Below, in pieces: positions 1-6,463 of a stretch of DNA of 8,598 nucleotides. This stretch comes from Limisphaerales bacterium (GTDB lineage: Bacteria; Verrucomicrobiota; Verrucomicrobiia; Limisphaerales; UBA8199). The notes under the pieces are model-generated. The model was not told where the DNA came from, searched no databases, and saw nothing but the letters and a program-made list of their open reading frames with translations. A program made the translations under genes and the position numbers. The DNA lies in contig JANXQE010000680.1 in the NCBI GenBank assembly GCA_025356925.1, positions 1 through 8,598 on the forward strand, written 5' to 3'. Within the stretch, counting starts at the first letter, position 1; each line of letters starts with the position of its first letter.

Positions 1-181
1 GCCGATCCGTCGGATTTAAACGCAATAGATTCACGACATGAGCTCGTTCAACGTGACGTGTCACTGTGCGTCGCCGACGCTTCGCAGCTTGATGAATTTA
101 CTGGGCAATTGTATGGAGAGGACGGTAAAACGTGAGGGGTAACCATTCCACTGCAGGGAAACCGGCGACGACGCCGCGATG
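1..181. other. Non-coding left edge, no gene seen
   Basis: This stretch lies downstream of the minus-strand holin-like gene. I see no convincing gene on either strand; the longest plus-strand candidate (38-142, 34 codons) has no ribosome binding site and no recognisable sequence. It holds a short inverted repeat GTGAC-GT-GTCAC at 53-64 and a small hairpin at 163-176, listed separately. What lies beyond base 1 is unknown, so a further gene of the phage-like cassette could sit just outside the window. Confidence 0.5.
150..176 (-). terminator. Possible weak terminator after the holin-like gene
   Basis: A perfect 5-bp GC stem with a 4-base loop (CGGCG-ACGA-CGCCG on the plus strand, 163-176) lies 5 bases beyond the stop codon of the minus-strand holin-like gene. 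Read on the minus strand it is followed by GTTTCCC, so the U-tract is short and interrupted. The position suits the end of the minus-strand transcript, but the weak tract makes this uncertain. Confidence 0.25.
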
Positions 182-406
182 TCATGCTGTAGGCCAGTGG
201 CGCGGGTCGCTGAGCTTGGGTCGTTGGACAATTACATCTGCGATGCGCTTAGCCCGAGGCTTGCGCCAGAGCAAAGCGCAATGAAGTACGGCGTACGCGC
301 AAGACAACGCCAACAGCGTGATCTTGAGGGTCATCTCGACCTGGGTGAACGTGACGACGCCGAACACGGCACCGTTAGGCAAAAGGACTTTCAAGGTTTC
401 TTTCAT
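182..406 (-). CDS. Holin-like small membrane protein (phage type)
   Basis: A 74-residue protein. The start was chosen at the ATG at 406 because it overlaps the TGA of the upstream 98-residue gene by 4 bases (ATGA), a usual sign of translational coupling; the reading frame extends upstream to 463 but would then overlap that gene heavily. Residues about 12-22 are a short hydrophobic stretch, and residues about 24-47 form a good transmembrane helix (TLKITLLALSCAYAV is its core). This is followed by a strongly basic cytoplasmic-type segment (WRKPRAKR, 47-54) and a polar tail. The layout, with a V-x-F-T / E-M-x-L-K-I entry into the helix, resembles small holin-like proteins found beside tail-fibre genes in phages and prophages of Bacteroidota-type hosts; this is from memory of the pattern, not a search. 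The likely role is membrane permeabilisation or export. No endolysin gene is adjacent. An unrelated single-pass membrane peptide remains possible. Confidence 0.65.
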   Translation of the reverse strand: MKETLKVLLPNGAVFGVVTFTQVEMTLKITLLALSCAYAVLHCALLWRKPRAKRIADVIVQRPKLSDPRHWPTA

Positions 407-699
407 GGGAATGTAGTCGTTAGGGTGTTGAGACGAATCTCTCTGCTTGCACAATCGCCACAACCGGCCAGATTTGTGCCGAGAGCAAAATCCAAAACAG
501 TCGCGATCGGGTTGATCGCTTTGTGAGTCAGGCTGCCGAGGCGAACGCCGTTGAAAAACTTCTGATTAACTTTATCAAATGCTTCTCGCTCGAGCTCGAC
601 ATGATCGCCGCTAAATTTGCCCGCCTCGACAATCGCCTGGAACAAGCCAGGGATTGACATGGATGCTTTTCGCAGGTCGATTAGTTTGATGGCGATCAT
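403..699 (-). CDS. 98-aa phage-like protein with C-terminal CxxC and RLN motif
   Basis: An uncharacterised small soluble protein. The N-terminal 60 residues are amphipathic and charged, with no signal peptide or membrane helix. The C-terminal third reads like a recurring small-phage-protein signature: an I-x-x-V/L hydrophobic helix (residues 62-75), a Gly-Thr-Asn turn, then G-C80-G-D-C83, an Arg/Glu-rich helix ending R89-L90-N91, and a final Phe-Pro. Similar CGxC...R...LN tails with an LF/FP ending occur in short proteins encoded immediately before holin genes in tail-fibre regions; I recognise the pattern by eye only. The two cysteines could form a disulfide or a metal site. The start at 699 is 16 bases from the upstream stop; the internal Met14 (ATG at 660) is an alternative. 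The stop overlaps the start of the holin-like gene by 4 bases, so both are probably translated together. Function unknown. Confidence 0.65.
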   Translation of the reverse strand: MIAIKLIDLRKASMSIPGLFQAIVEAGKFSGDHVELEREAFDKVNQKFFNGVRLGSLTHKAINPIATVLDFALGTNLAGCGDCASREIRLNTLTTTFP

Positions 700-715
700 T
701 TACGTTCTTAACTAC

Positions 716-1513
716 TCAGATTGTGATCGTGCTCGGCGGCAACGTTAGCGAGCCGTCAGTCCAGTGCAACGGGACGACGGTGGGCGGGCCGATGCGACGT
801 TGGAACTGAAAGACGACGTTGCCCGAGCATCCGACGATCCCGAGCGCGAAGGATCGCGTGAACGTACAGGAAGGGTTCGCAACCGCTTGCAAAACTTGTG
901 CGCCGGGTGGATTGGGAGGGTCAACAGTCATCACCAGATTGTCGGTCGGGATTCCGTTGCAATAGAAAGTAAAATAAATGCCTTCGACGAAGCCGGGGCA
1001 CCCGCCAGTGTTGGGCGACTGAGCCGGTATCATGATGAAAGGCGCTAGATCAAAGACCAGAGTGCGGAGTACGCTGTACGCGTCGTAAAATTGCAAACTG
1101 GCGGTGATCTGCTTGTTCAATGTCGGATCGATCGTGATGCGCAAAGTCCACGTATTGCTGAAAGGATAAGCGGAGGATGAGAAGATCGTTTGCCCTGTGA
1201 GCGTGTTGGAAGCAGTCACGCCGCCCGTTAATAGACAGGTGCAATTAACGTTTGTAAAATTGAAGGGCACGTCCTGAGTAAAGGTAAACGTCATTTCATA
1301 GGTGTTCCCGCTGACCTTGGTGCCGCACGCTAGACCCGCATTAAACAACGGCGTAACCAGAGTGAGTGCATAGACGGGAGCGCCTGACGGGCCGGGCGAG
1401 TTGCCATCGGCCTGATCCGTGTAGTGAATAAACTGGACTCGATAGTCCGCGCGCGGGGGGAATGTCCGGATGTACTCCCGGACTTGCTTGGGACCGATTC
1501 CCGTGGGTCGCTG
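716..1513 (-). CDS. Cysteine-rich all-beta protein with Ig-like stretch; 5' end uncertain
   Basis: No confident family. The frame stays open for about 265 codons after the stop of the protease gene. The protein is almost all beta-strand-like, rich in Thr, Asn, Phe and Pro. A segment read from about 1306 to 1080 resembles a bacterial Ig-like domain of the Bap/Big type: YEMTFTFTQDV, then FTNVNC, LLTGGVTASN and WTLRITID. A second beta-rich region with a Cys-Pro-Gly start follows and ends PSTITI. Seven cysteines are spread across it (codons 63, 91, 93, 172, 185, 216 and 229 counted from base 1513), unusual for a phage fibre protein. The start is a real problem: the only ATG giving the full frame is at 1633, inside the protease gene (119-base overlap); otherwise TTG at 1348 or ATG at 1294 would cut off protein-like sequence. 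No signal peptide is visible. Lying 16 bases before the 98-aa gene, it is plausibly the fibre or structural member of the cassette. It may be truncated at its 5' end. Confidence 0.6.
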   Translation of the reverse strand, partial: QRPTGIGPKQVREYIRTFPPRADYRVQFIHYTDQADGNSPGPSGAPVYALTLVTPLFNAGLACGTKVSGNTYEMTFTFTQDVPFNFTNVNCTCLLTGGVTASNTLTGQTIFSSSAYPFSNTWTLRITIDPTLNKQITASLQFYDAYSVLRTLVFDLAPFIMIPAQSPNTGGCPGFVEGIYFTFYCNGIPTDNLVMTVDPPNPPGAQVLQAVANPSCTFTRSFALGIVGCSGNVVFQFQRRIGPPTVVPLHWTDGSLTLPPSTITI

Positions 1514-1514
1514 A

Positions 1515-2327
1515 TCAGCGGGCCCCGCTTTTTGCGTATTCGGCTTGCGCCTCGGGGAGCCACTGCTGGAGTTGATTAATTCGCACGGCGTCCACCGGGT
1601 GTGTGCGCAGGAAAGTGGGAGTGGCGTTCCCACCTTGCTGCTGGTTGAAGTCAGCGAATCGTTGCCAAAAGGCGACTGCCTCGTTTGGATCGTACCCCGC
1701 TCGCGCCATATAGATTAGGCCGATGTGGTCGGCCTCAGATTCCTGGGAGCGGCTATACGGCAGTTCAACGCCGACTTTTGCGCCCAGGCCATACGCCGCT
1801 GATACCATGCTCCGGACTCGGGGGTCTGAAGCCGATACACTTGAATCCAAAGCCTGACCGACTGCTTGGGTGAGCTCTTCCTGACTCATCCGCGATGCCC
1901 CGTGATGGGCCACCGCGTGGCCGATCTCATGGCCGAGCACTGTGGCCAGCCCCGCGTCGGTTTTCGTAATCGGCAGTATGCCCGCGTAGACTCCGACTTT
2001 TCCGCCCGGAAGACAAAATGCGTTGGCTTCTTTACTGTCAAACACGACAAATTCCCACTGGGCACCCGGGAGATCTTTACTCGCTACCGCGGCAATACGT
2101 TTGCCGACGCTTTGGACCAGCGTATTAATGCTTGGGTCGTGATTGATGGGTGTGTCTTTCTTGAGCTGGTCAAAGCTCGATAGGCCGAGGGCCATTTCCT
2201 GGTCGGAAGACACGAAGTTCAGTTCATGCCGCCCCGTGACGGGGACGGTAGAGCAGCCGGTGAGCAGCAGCACGGGCAGGACACTCAGGGCCCAGTTCCG
2301 CAGCAAAAGTAATGCGTGATTGTTCAT
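1515..2327 (-). CDS. M48 family zinc metallopeptidase, lipoprotein (LoiP/YcaL/BepA-like)
   Basis: A 270-residue predicted envelope lipoprotein protease. Residues 6-22 form a hydrophobic signal peptide ending in the lipobox L22-T-G-C25, so the mature protein should start at lipidated Cys25 and act in the periplasm. The gluzincin motif HEIGH (H133, E134, H137) gives two zinc ligands and the catalytic Glu. The following E-x-E-A-D motif (E196-D200) carries the third ligand, as usual in M48. Other family marks are the NAFCLPGGKVGVYAGIL strand (102-118) just before the active site and the closing THPVDAVRI motif (242-250). It matches the catalytic domain of LoiP, YcaL and BepA and lacks BepA's TPR tail. 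Such enzymes degrade misfolded or stalled outer-membrane proteins; that role here is inferred from the family. A good promoter lies upstream (2360-2388). No obvious terminator separates it from the phage-like genes downstream, so readthrough is possible. Confidence 0.93.
   Translation of the reverse strand: MNNHALLLLRNWALSVLPVLLLTGCSTVPVTGRHELNFVSSDQEMALGLSSFDQLKKDTPINHDPSINTLVQSVGKRIAAVASKDLPGAQWEFVVFDSKEANAFCLPGGKVGVYAGILPITKTDAGLATVLGHEIGHAVAHHGASRMSQEELTQAVGQALDSSVSASDPRVRSMVSAAYGLGAKVGVELPYSRSQESEADHIGLIYMARAGYDPNEAVAFWQRFADFNQQQGGNATPTFLRTHPVDAVRINQLQQWLPEAQAEYAKSGAR
1517..1533 (+). terminator. Plus-strand hairpin with T5 tract at the 3' end of the protease gene
   Basis: AGCGG-GCC-CCGCT (1517-1529) forms a 5-bp, mostly GC stem with a 3-base loop, and the T run 1529-1533 follows on the plus strand. 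In form it is a short intrinsic terminator, but there is no plus-strand gene upstream for it to end. It could shield the protease gene from antisense transcription, or be chance, since it encodes the Lys-Ser-Gly-Ala-Arg tail of the protease. Confidence 0.25.
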
Positions 2328-2359
2328 CGTCGATAAAGCGGACCGAAATGCATTGAAGC

Positions 2360-2388
2360 ATTATAGTCAAGCGCATCGAAGTTGTCGA
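2360..2388 (-). promoter_or_regulatory. Sigma70-type promoter for the M48 protease gene
   Basis: Read on the minus strand, TCGACA (2388-2383, five of six matches to TTGACA) is followed after exactly 17 bases by a perfect TATAAT (2365-2360). Transcription would start near 2353, giving a leader of about 26 bases before the ATG at 2327. The leader has no strong Shine-Dalgarno sequence. This is the best promoter match I found in the window. Confidence 0.7.
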
Positions 2389-2500
2389 ATCTCGAGCATT
2401 GGCGGAGCTGTCTCGGGTTGATACGTCGGCTATTTTCCGGGCCACCGACCTCGGCCCTGCGGAGAACCGGAGTCTAGGCCATCCGCTCCGCCCTTTCCCA

Positions 2501-2529
2501 TTGACTCGCGCGATCACGCCTGTTGGAAT
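2501..2529 (+). promoter_or_regulatory. Probable sigma70-type promoter for the PLD-family gene
   Basis: TTGACT (2501-2506, five of six to consensus), a 17-base spacer and TGGAAT (2524-2529, four of six) lie just upstream of the PLD gene. The -10 element is preceded by TGT (2521-2523), matching an extended -10 (TGn). The predicted start near 2536 would leave only about 10 bases of leader before the ATG at 2546, so translation would be close to leaderless. Confidence 0.4.
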
Positions 2530-2545
2530 TGTGTGAGAATTGGCA

Positions 2546-4615
2546 ATGATCACAGGACGCCGCACACACTGGTTGGCCTTGGCGGCGATCGCTTCGATCT
2601 TCTGGCTGGCTGGTCTGAAAGTCCGAGCCAACCCCGGCACGACCAAACAAGAGTCCTTGGACGAGTGGCGCAGCCTTACCTCGCCGACAGCTCCCGCTCC
2701 TCGCGTTTTTGTCAAAGGTGATCACCTCCGGTTTTATTTCCCCGCAGGGGACGGAATCGAAGCGTTTGACGCTCACTGGAGCCGGTTGCGAGTTCCGACC
2801 GGCCCATACAAGGTCAGCTCAGCTTTGCTCCGATGGGACCAGAAGTTGTCGCGCATGCCTGAGCACGAGCATGGCTGGCGGGAAGCAACCGTGATCGGCG
2901 CCACCGAATGGCGCCAGTTAGCGACCAATCTGATCAGCGCGCTAACGCCCACAACTCCCGGTCATGGAGCGTTCTACCAGGCGTTCCTGGCGGACCGGCT
3001 CGTATATCGCGACCCGCTGGGGGTTCCCCGCGTGGCGGCAGCGACTGAACACTCGCGCGACGTGTTTATCGAACATCGGTTTTCACTGGATGAGACCCTG
3101 GAACTGGTGGCGCGACAGGTGGAAGAACACCTGTCCAACAGTTATCCAGCGGAGTCGCTTTTCCTGATGATGGCGCCGAACATTCGAAGTTTCACCCAGC
3201 CATTATTGCTGGATCGCCAGCAGCGCCAGTGCGTGCTCCTGGCGCCAGCCGCCTTGTACGATTCTACCGACCGGGGCGCGACTTTGGCGACCACGGCGCA
3301 AGGACTCAGCGCGCTCTTGCCGGAGAGTCATGGACTGGCGCTCCTGAAATGCCCGATCTCCAGCGCCGCGCGATTGGCAGATTTGGCAATCGCGACACTC
3401 GTCAAGTTTGTCCGGATGCCCTTGCCCAAGCCCAGCACCCAGGCGCCGGTTTTGCCGGCCGGCCCCGGGATGAATTTGGACGCCTGGGAATCCTGGCTGG
3501 ACCGGTATACCGGCACACGGCGCGAAGACGGACACTTGCAGCTCCAGATTGACGGAGATCGCTTCTTTCCACGCTTCCGCCAGGCGATCGCGGAAGCGAC
3601 CAATTCCATTCACGTCAATGTCTACATCTTCGATCGAGACGACGTCGCCGTCGATTTTGCCGACCAACTCAAGGCGCGGTCCCGGCAGGTGGATGTGAAA
3701 GTGATTCTCGATCGCATGGGAAGTATCGGCGCCGGTGCGTCGCCGCCGGCCACAGCCATGCCTGAGGATTTCGTCGCCCCAAGTTCCATCGTCTCATATC
3801 TGCGCCACGACTCGGCACTGCGAGTTCGGACATTTTTAAACCCGTGGTTCTCCTCGGACCATGCGAAAACGATCATGGTCGACGGGACTCGCGCCTGGCT
3901 GGGTGGGATGAATATTGGTCGTAAATATCGCTATGAGTGGCATGACCTCATGGTCGAAGTCACCGGCCCGGTCGTGAGCTCGCTTGAAACCGAGTTCCGG
4001 CGTGAGTGGGCGCATGCGGGCCCCTTGGGCGATTTGGCCTACGCCGCCGCCGTCCTGGGCGGCTCACCAAAGGCGGCTCCGCCGCTGCCAGGCTCTTCGA
4101 TGAAAGTCCGCCTGCTGCCGACGAAAACCGCCTGGAAACCTTTCGCGACCGCCGTGCTGGGCTCAATCCAGCAGGCTCAACGATTTATCTATGTCGAGAA
4201 CCCTTACCTCTTCGACAAGCGCGTCATCCTCGAGCTGGTAAAAGCCCGCAGCCGAGGTGTGGACGTCCGCGTCGTACTTCCCTGCGTCAACGATTTCAAG
4301 GCGGCCGGCCGAGGCAACCTCGTCGTCGCTAATTATTTCCTCGAGCATGGCGTCAGGGTCTATTTTTATCCCGCTATGACGCATGTCAAAGCCCTGCTGG
4401 TCGATGATTGGTCCTGCCTGGGTTCGGGGAATCTTAACCACCTCAGCCTCCGCGTGAATCATGAACAAAACATTGCCACCTCGGATCCCGGCTTCGCGGC
4501 TCGTGTCAGGCAGGAGCTGTTCCAGGAAGACTTTGCCCGATCCTATGAACTCAAAGAACCGGTATCGGTCGACTGGGTTGATTTCCTGACCGACCTGGCC
4601 TTTGAAGGGTTTTGA
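2546..4615 (+). CDS. Exported phospholipase D / cardiolipin synthase-like protein
   Basis: A 689-residue PLD-superfamily protein with both catalytic HKD motifs: HAKTIMVD (H439, K441, D446) followed by GGMN, and HVKALLVD (H613, K615, D620) followed by GSGN. The two PLD half-domains span roughly 337-505 and 519-665. The pairing is that of cardiolipin synthases and bacterial phospholipases D, which make or break phosphodiester bonds of phospholipids through a phospho-histidine intermediate. Residues 9-24 are hydrophobic and end in a V-R-A/N site (28/29), so it is probably exported or anchored in the envelope. The first 300 or so mature residues match no family I recognise. ATG 2546 was chosen over TTG 2540 (two codons longer); neither has a strong ribosome binding site. 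The gene is divergent from the protease gene and convergent with the glycosyltransferase gene (52-base gap). The substrate is unknown; cardiolipin or phosphatidic acid synthesis and phospholipid cleavage are both possible. Confidence 0.9.
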   Translation: MITGRRTHWLALAAIASIFWLAGLKVRANPGTTKQESLDEWRSLTSPTAPAPRVFVKGDHLRFYFPAGDGIEAFDAHWSRLRVPTGPYKVSSALLRWDQKLSRMPEHEHGWREATVIGATEWRQLATNLISALTPTTPGHGAFYQAFLADRLVYRDPLGVPRVAAATEHSRDVFIEHRFSLDETLELVARQVEEHLSNSYPAESLFLMMAPNIRSFTQPLLLDRQQRQCVLLAPAALYDSTDRGATLATTAQGLSALLPESHGLALLKCPISSAARLADLAIATLVKFVRMPLPKPSTQAPVLPAGPGMNLDAWESWLDRYTGTRREDGHLQLQIDGDRFFPRFRQAIAEATNSIHVNVYIFDRDDVAVDFADQLKARSRQVDVKVILDRMGSIGAGASPPATAMPEDFVAPSSIVSYLRHDSALRVRTFLNPWFSSDHAKTIMVDGTRAWLGGMNIGRKYRYEWHDLMVEVTGPVVSSLETEFRREWAHAGPLGDLAYAAAVLGGSPKAAPPLPGSSMKVRLLPTKTAWKPFATAVLGSIQQAQRFIYVENPYLFDKRVILELVKARSRGVDVRVVLPCVNDFKAAGRGNLVVANYFLEHGVRVYFYPAMTHVKALLVDDWSCLGSGNLNHLSLRVNHEQNIATSDPGFAARVRQELFQEDFARSYELKEPVSVDWVDFLTDLAFEGF

Positions 4616-4667
4616 ACACGGGCGCGCGGGCGTAATTGTTCTCGACGTTCTCTGCGTTTTGCATGGA

Positions 4668-5942
4668 TCAGACCAGCAAGCGTTCGAGCGCGTCGCATGC
4701 CACGGAGGAGCCGGCTTCGCCCCTGACGACGCTCCCGAGTTCCGTCGCCTTGCGCCGATAGTTGGATCCGTCCAGGAGGAGTTTCAGCTCCTGGGCCGCC
4801 CGGGCCGCTGAATAGCTCTTGCGCGAAATGAGCCGGCCCGTGCCGAGCCGGACCATTCGCGCCGCGTTGTCCGGTTGGTCAAAATTATAGGGCATGATCA
4901 GCATCGGGCACGCAGCCCGCAAGGCTTGGCCGGTCGTGCCCACACCGCCTTGATGGACTACCGCCGCTGCCCGGGGAAATAGCTCTGAAAATCGGACGTA
5001 GCCAAACGCGACAACCCCTTCCGGCAAGGGAGCCGGAGGAGGATTGCGTCCGACACGGAGAACGGCCCGCTTCTTTAGCAAGCGGGCGGCTTCGGCACTC
5101 TCAGGGTAGAATCTGCCGGGGTCCAGCACGGCGGCAGAACCAAGGGTAAACACGATCGGCGGCTGGCCCGATTCCAGAAATTGAGTCAATTCTGCGGGCA
5201 GCGGGTCTCGCTCAGCTTCGCCGTCGTAGAACGGAAATCCCGTTATGACGGTGTTCGCGGGCCAATCGGGTTGCGGGTCGGCGAGCACTCGCGAGAAGAG
5301 CGCCAGGACAAGTTGTGGGGAAAACTTGCCTTCACAAATCGGGTCCCGGCCGGGCGGGAGGCCTAGTTTGGCTCGGAGGTCACGAACGGGCTCGCTCCAC
5401 TTGCGCGTCACAAGTTTAATTGCCTGAATTCCGAGTCGCGTTACGCCGGGACCCAACCATCGAAACACTTGCGCCAGCTTCGGAAACGGTGGGAGCACAG
5501 GCGGGTCGTGGACGGAGAAGAACGACATGGGCGCGGTGGTATACGATGCCCAGCGCACGCCGAGTTTCTCAGCAATCAACGGCGCCGGGTAAACCAGTTC
5601 TCCAGAGACCAGCAAGTCAATAGCCGGGTGCCCGGTTACCGCTCGCAAAAGATCAGCGTAGGTCGCAGCGAGGTGTGGCATGATGAATTTCCTCAGGAGC
5701 CGCTCCGCACCCTTCCGCGGGTCCATAATCTCTTTGACCAGGTGTGCCATGGCTTCGTTTTCCGGTGAGGCATCGGGATGCAAAGGGTCAAACCCAAATC
5801 CTAATGCCTCGATCCTGGACCGGTATGTTGCGCTGCTGCAAAAGCGCACGGTATGCCCACGCCGACGAAGCTCCACCCCAAGGGCAATCAACGGATGCAG
5901 ATCGCCTAGGGATCCTATGGTCGCCAGCAGGATGCGGCTCAT
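4668..5942 (-). CDS. GT1-family glycosyltransferase (MGT/sterol glucosyltransferase-like)
   Basis: A 424-residue GT-B fold glycosyltransferase of the UDP-glycosyltransferase group (COG1819 type). The N-terminal acceptor domain opens with the typical GSLGDLHP loop (10-17). The C-terminal donor domain has FTLGSA (265-270), the nucleotide-sugar binding signature HQGGVGTTGQAL (330-341) and PYNFDQPDNA (351-360), whose Asp-Gln contacts the sugar in relatives. These features are those of sterol 3-beta-glucosyltransferases and of macrolide or flavonoid-type transferases, so the acceptor is probably a lipophilic hydroxyl compound, with UDP-glucose or a related donor. It has no signal peptide and should act in the cytoplasm or at the inner membrane face. 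Length is normal for the family and the gene looks intact. The ATG at 5942 has no Shine-Dalgarno sequence. It is divergent from the small membrane protein gene at 6044, and no biosynthetic partner genes adjoin it, so the product cannot be named. Confidence 0.9.
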   Translation of the reverse strand: MSRILLATIGSLGDLHPLIALGVELRRRGHTVRFCSSATYRSRIEALGFGFDPLHPDASPENEAMAHLVKEIMDPRKGAERLLRKFIMPHLAATYADLLRAVTGHPAIDLLVSGELVYPAPLIAEKLGVRWASYTTAPMSFFSVHDPPVLPPFPKLAQVFRWLGPGVTRLGIQAIKLVTRKWSEPVRDLRAKLGLPPGRDPICEGKFSPQLVLALFSRVLADPQPDWPANTVITGFPFYDGEAERDPLPAELTQFLESGQPPIVFTLGSAAVLDPGRFYPESAEAARLLKKRAVLRVGRNPPPAPLPEGVVAFGYVRFSELFPRAAAVVHQGGVGTTGQALRAACPMLIMPYNFDQPDNAARMVRLGTGRLISRKSYSAARAAQELKLLLDGSNYRRKATELGSVVRGEAGSSVACDALERLLV

Positions 5943-6043
5943 CGGGGTGAGAGGGTAGGGGATCCTGCCTCGCGGGAACAGAACATCCGCCTTCTGGTAA
6001 CGGTCGAGCTCCCCATTTTCCGGGATTATGCCATATTAGGCGC

Positions 6044-6463
6044 GTGACATCCGAAGCAAAAAATGATCGGCTCCTAAACCACATCATCATCTACGGATTT
6101 TCTTTCTCTTTCGGTTCGGTGGTGGCTTCGCTCCAAGCGTTGCGGCCCGCTCCCGCTGGGTTCGTCATTGAATTGTCGCGGTGGAGCCTGGTGGCGTTCC
6201 TGGTCGGCGCGGCGCTCACGCTGCCTTGTTTTCAAATCATCGTCTATTCCCGACGCCAGCATCTGAGGCGCCTGGCTCTGGCAGCCGTGGTCTTCCTTGG
6301 GCTAGGGGCCTTTTTCTATCCGATCCGCGTGGTGCCCCAGGACAAGGTGCGCGCGGTGTTTGTCGGACTTGCGGCAGCGGCAGTGGCCTTGTCCATGGTC
6401 GGCGGCTTGCTACTCGCGCTCCACCGTTTCTTCGAAAACGAGGAGAAACGCGGCAGGCCGTAG
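6044..6463 (+). CDS. Small four-helix integral membrane protein, unknown function
   Basis: A 139-residue protein I do not recognise. It has four likely transmembrane helices at about residues 13-33, 46-68, 76-97 and 104-130. A basic loop (RRQHLRR, about 70-76) lies between the second and third helices and a charged C-terminus (ENEEKRGRP) follows the last, so loop and tail should both face the cytoplasm. The start is GTG at 6044; no in-frame ATG lies upstream close by, and the first internal Met is deep in the last helix. AGG at 6038-6040 is too near to be a good ribosome binding site. No catalytic motif is visible. It is divergent from the glycosyltransferase gene, with 101 bases between the starts, and is followed at once by a terminator-like hairpin, so it is probably a single-gene transcript. 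The open frame with regular hydrophobic periods supports a real gene. Confidence 0.7.
   Translation: MTSEAKNDRLLNHIIIYGFSFSFGSVVASLQALRPAPAGFVIELSRWSLVAFLVGAALTLPCFQIIVYSRRQHLRRLALAAVVFLGLGAFFYPIRVVPQDKVRAVFVGLAAAAVALSMVGGLLLALHRFFENEEKRGRP

Noticed and set aside
764..1048. A plus-strand open frame antisense to the beta-rich protein
   Set aside because: Charged, Arg/Asp-rich shadow product, while the minus-strand frame gives a coherent beta-strand pattern.
4616..4667. A bidirectional terminator between the convergent PLD and glycosyltransferase genes
   Set aside because: GAACA/TGTTC can pair across a long GC-rich loop, but there is no T tract on either strand and the stem is short.
6012..6043. 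A promoter for either divergent gene in the AT-rich patch between the glycosyltransferase and membrane protein starts
   Set aside because: -10-like strings exist on both strands (CATAAT, TAATAT, CATATT), but no acceptable -35 at 16-18 bases was found for any of them.
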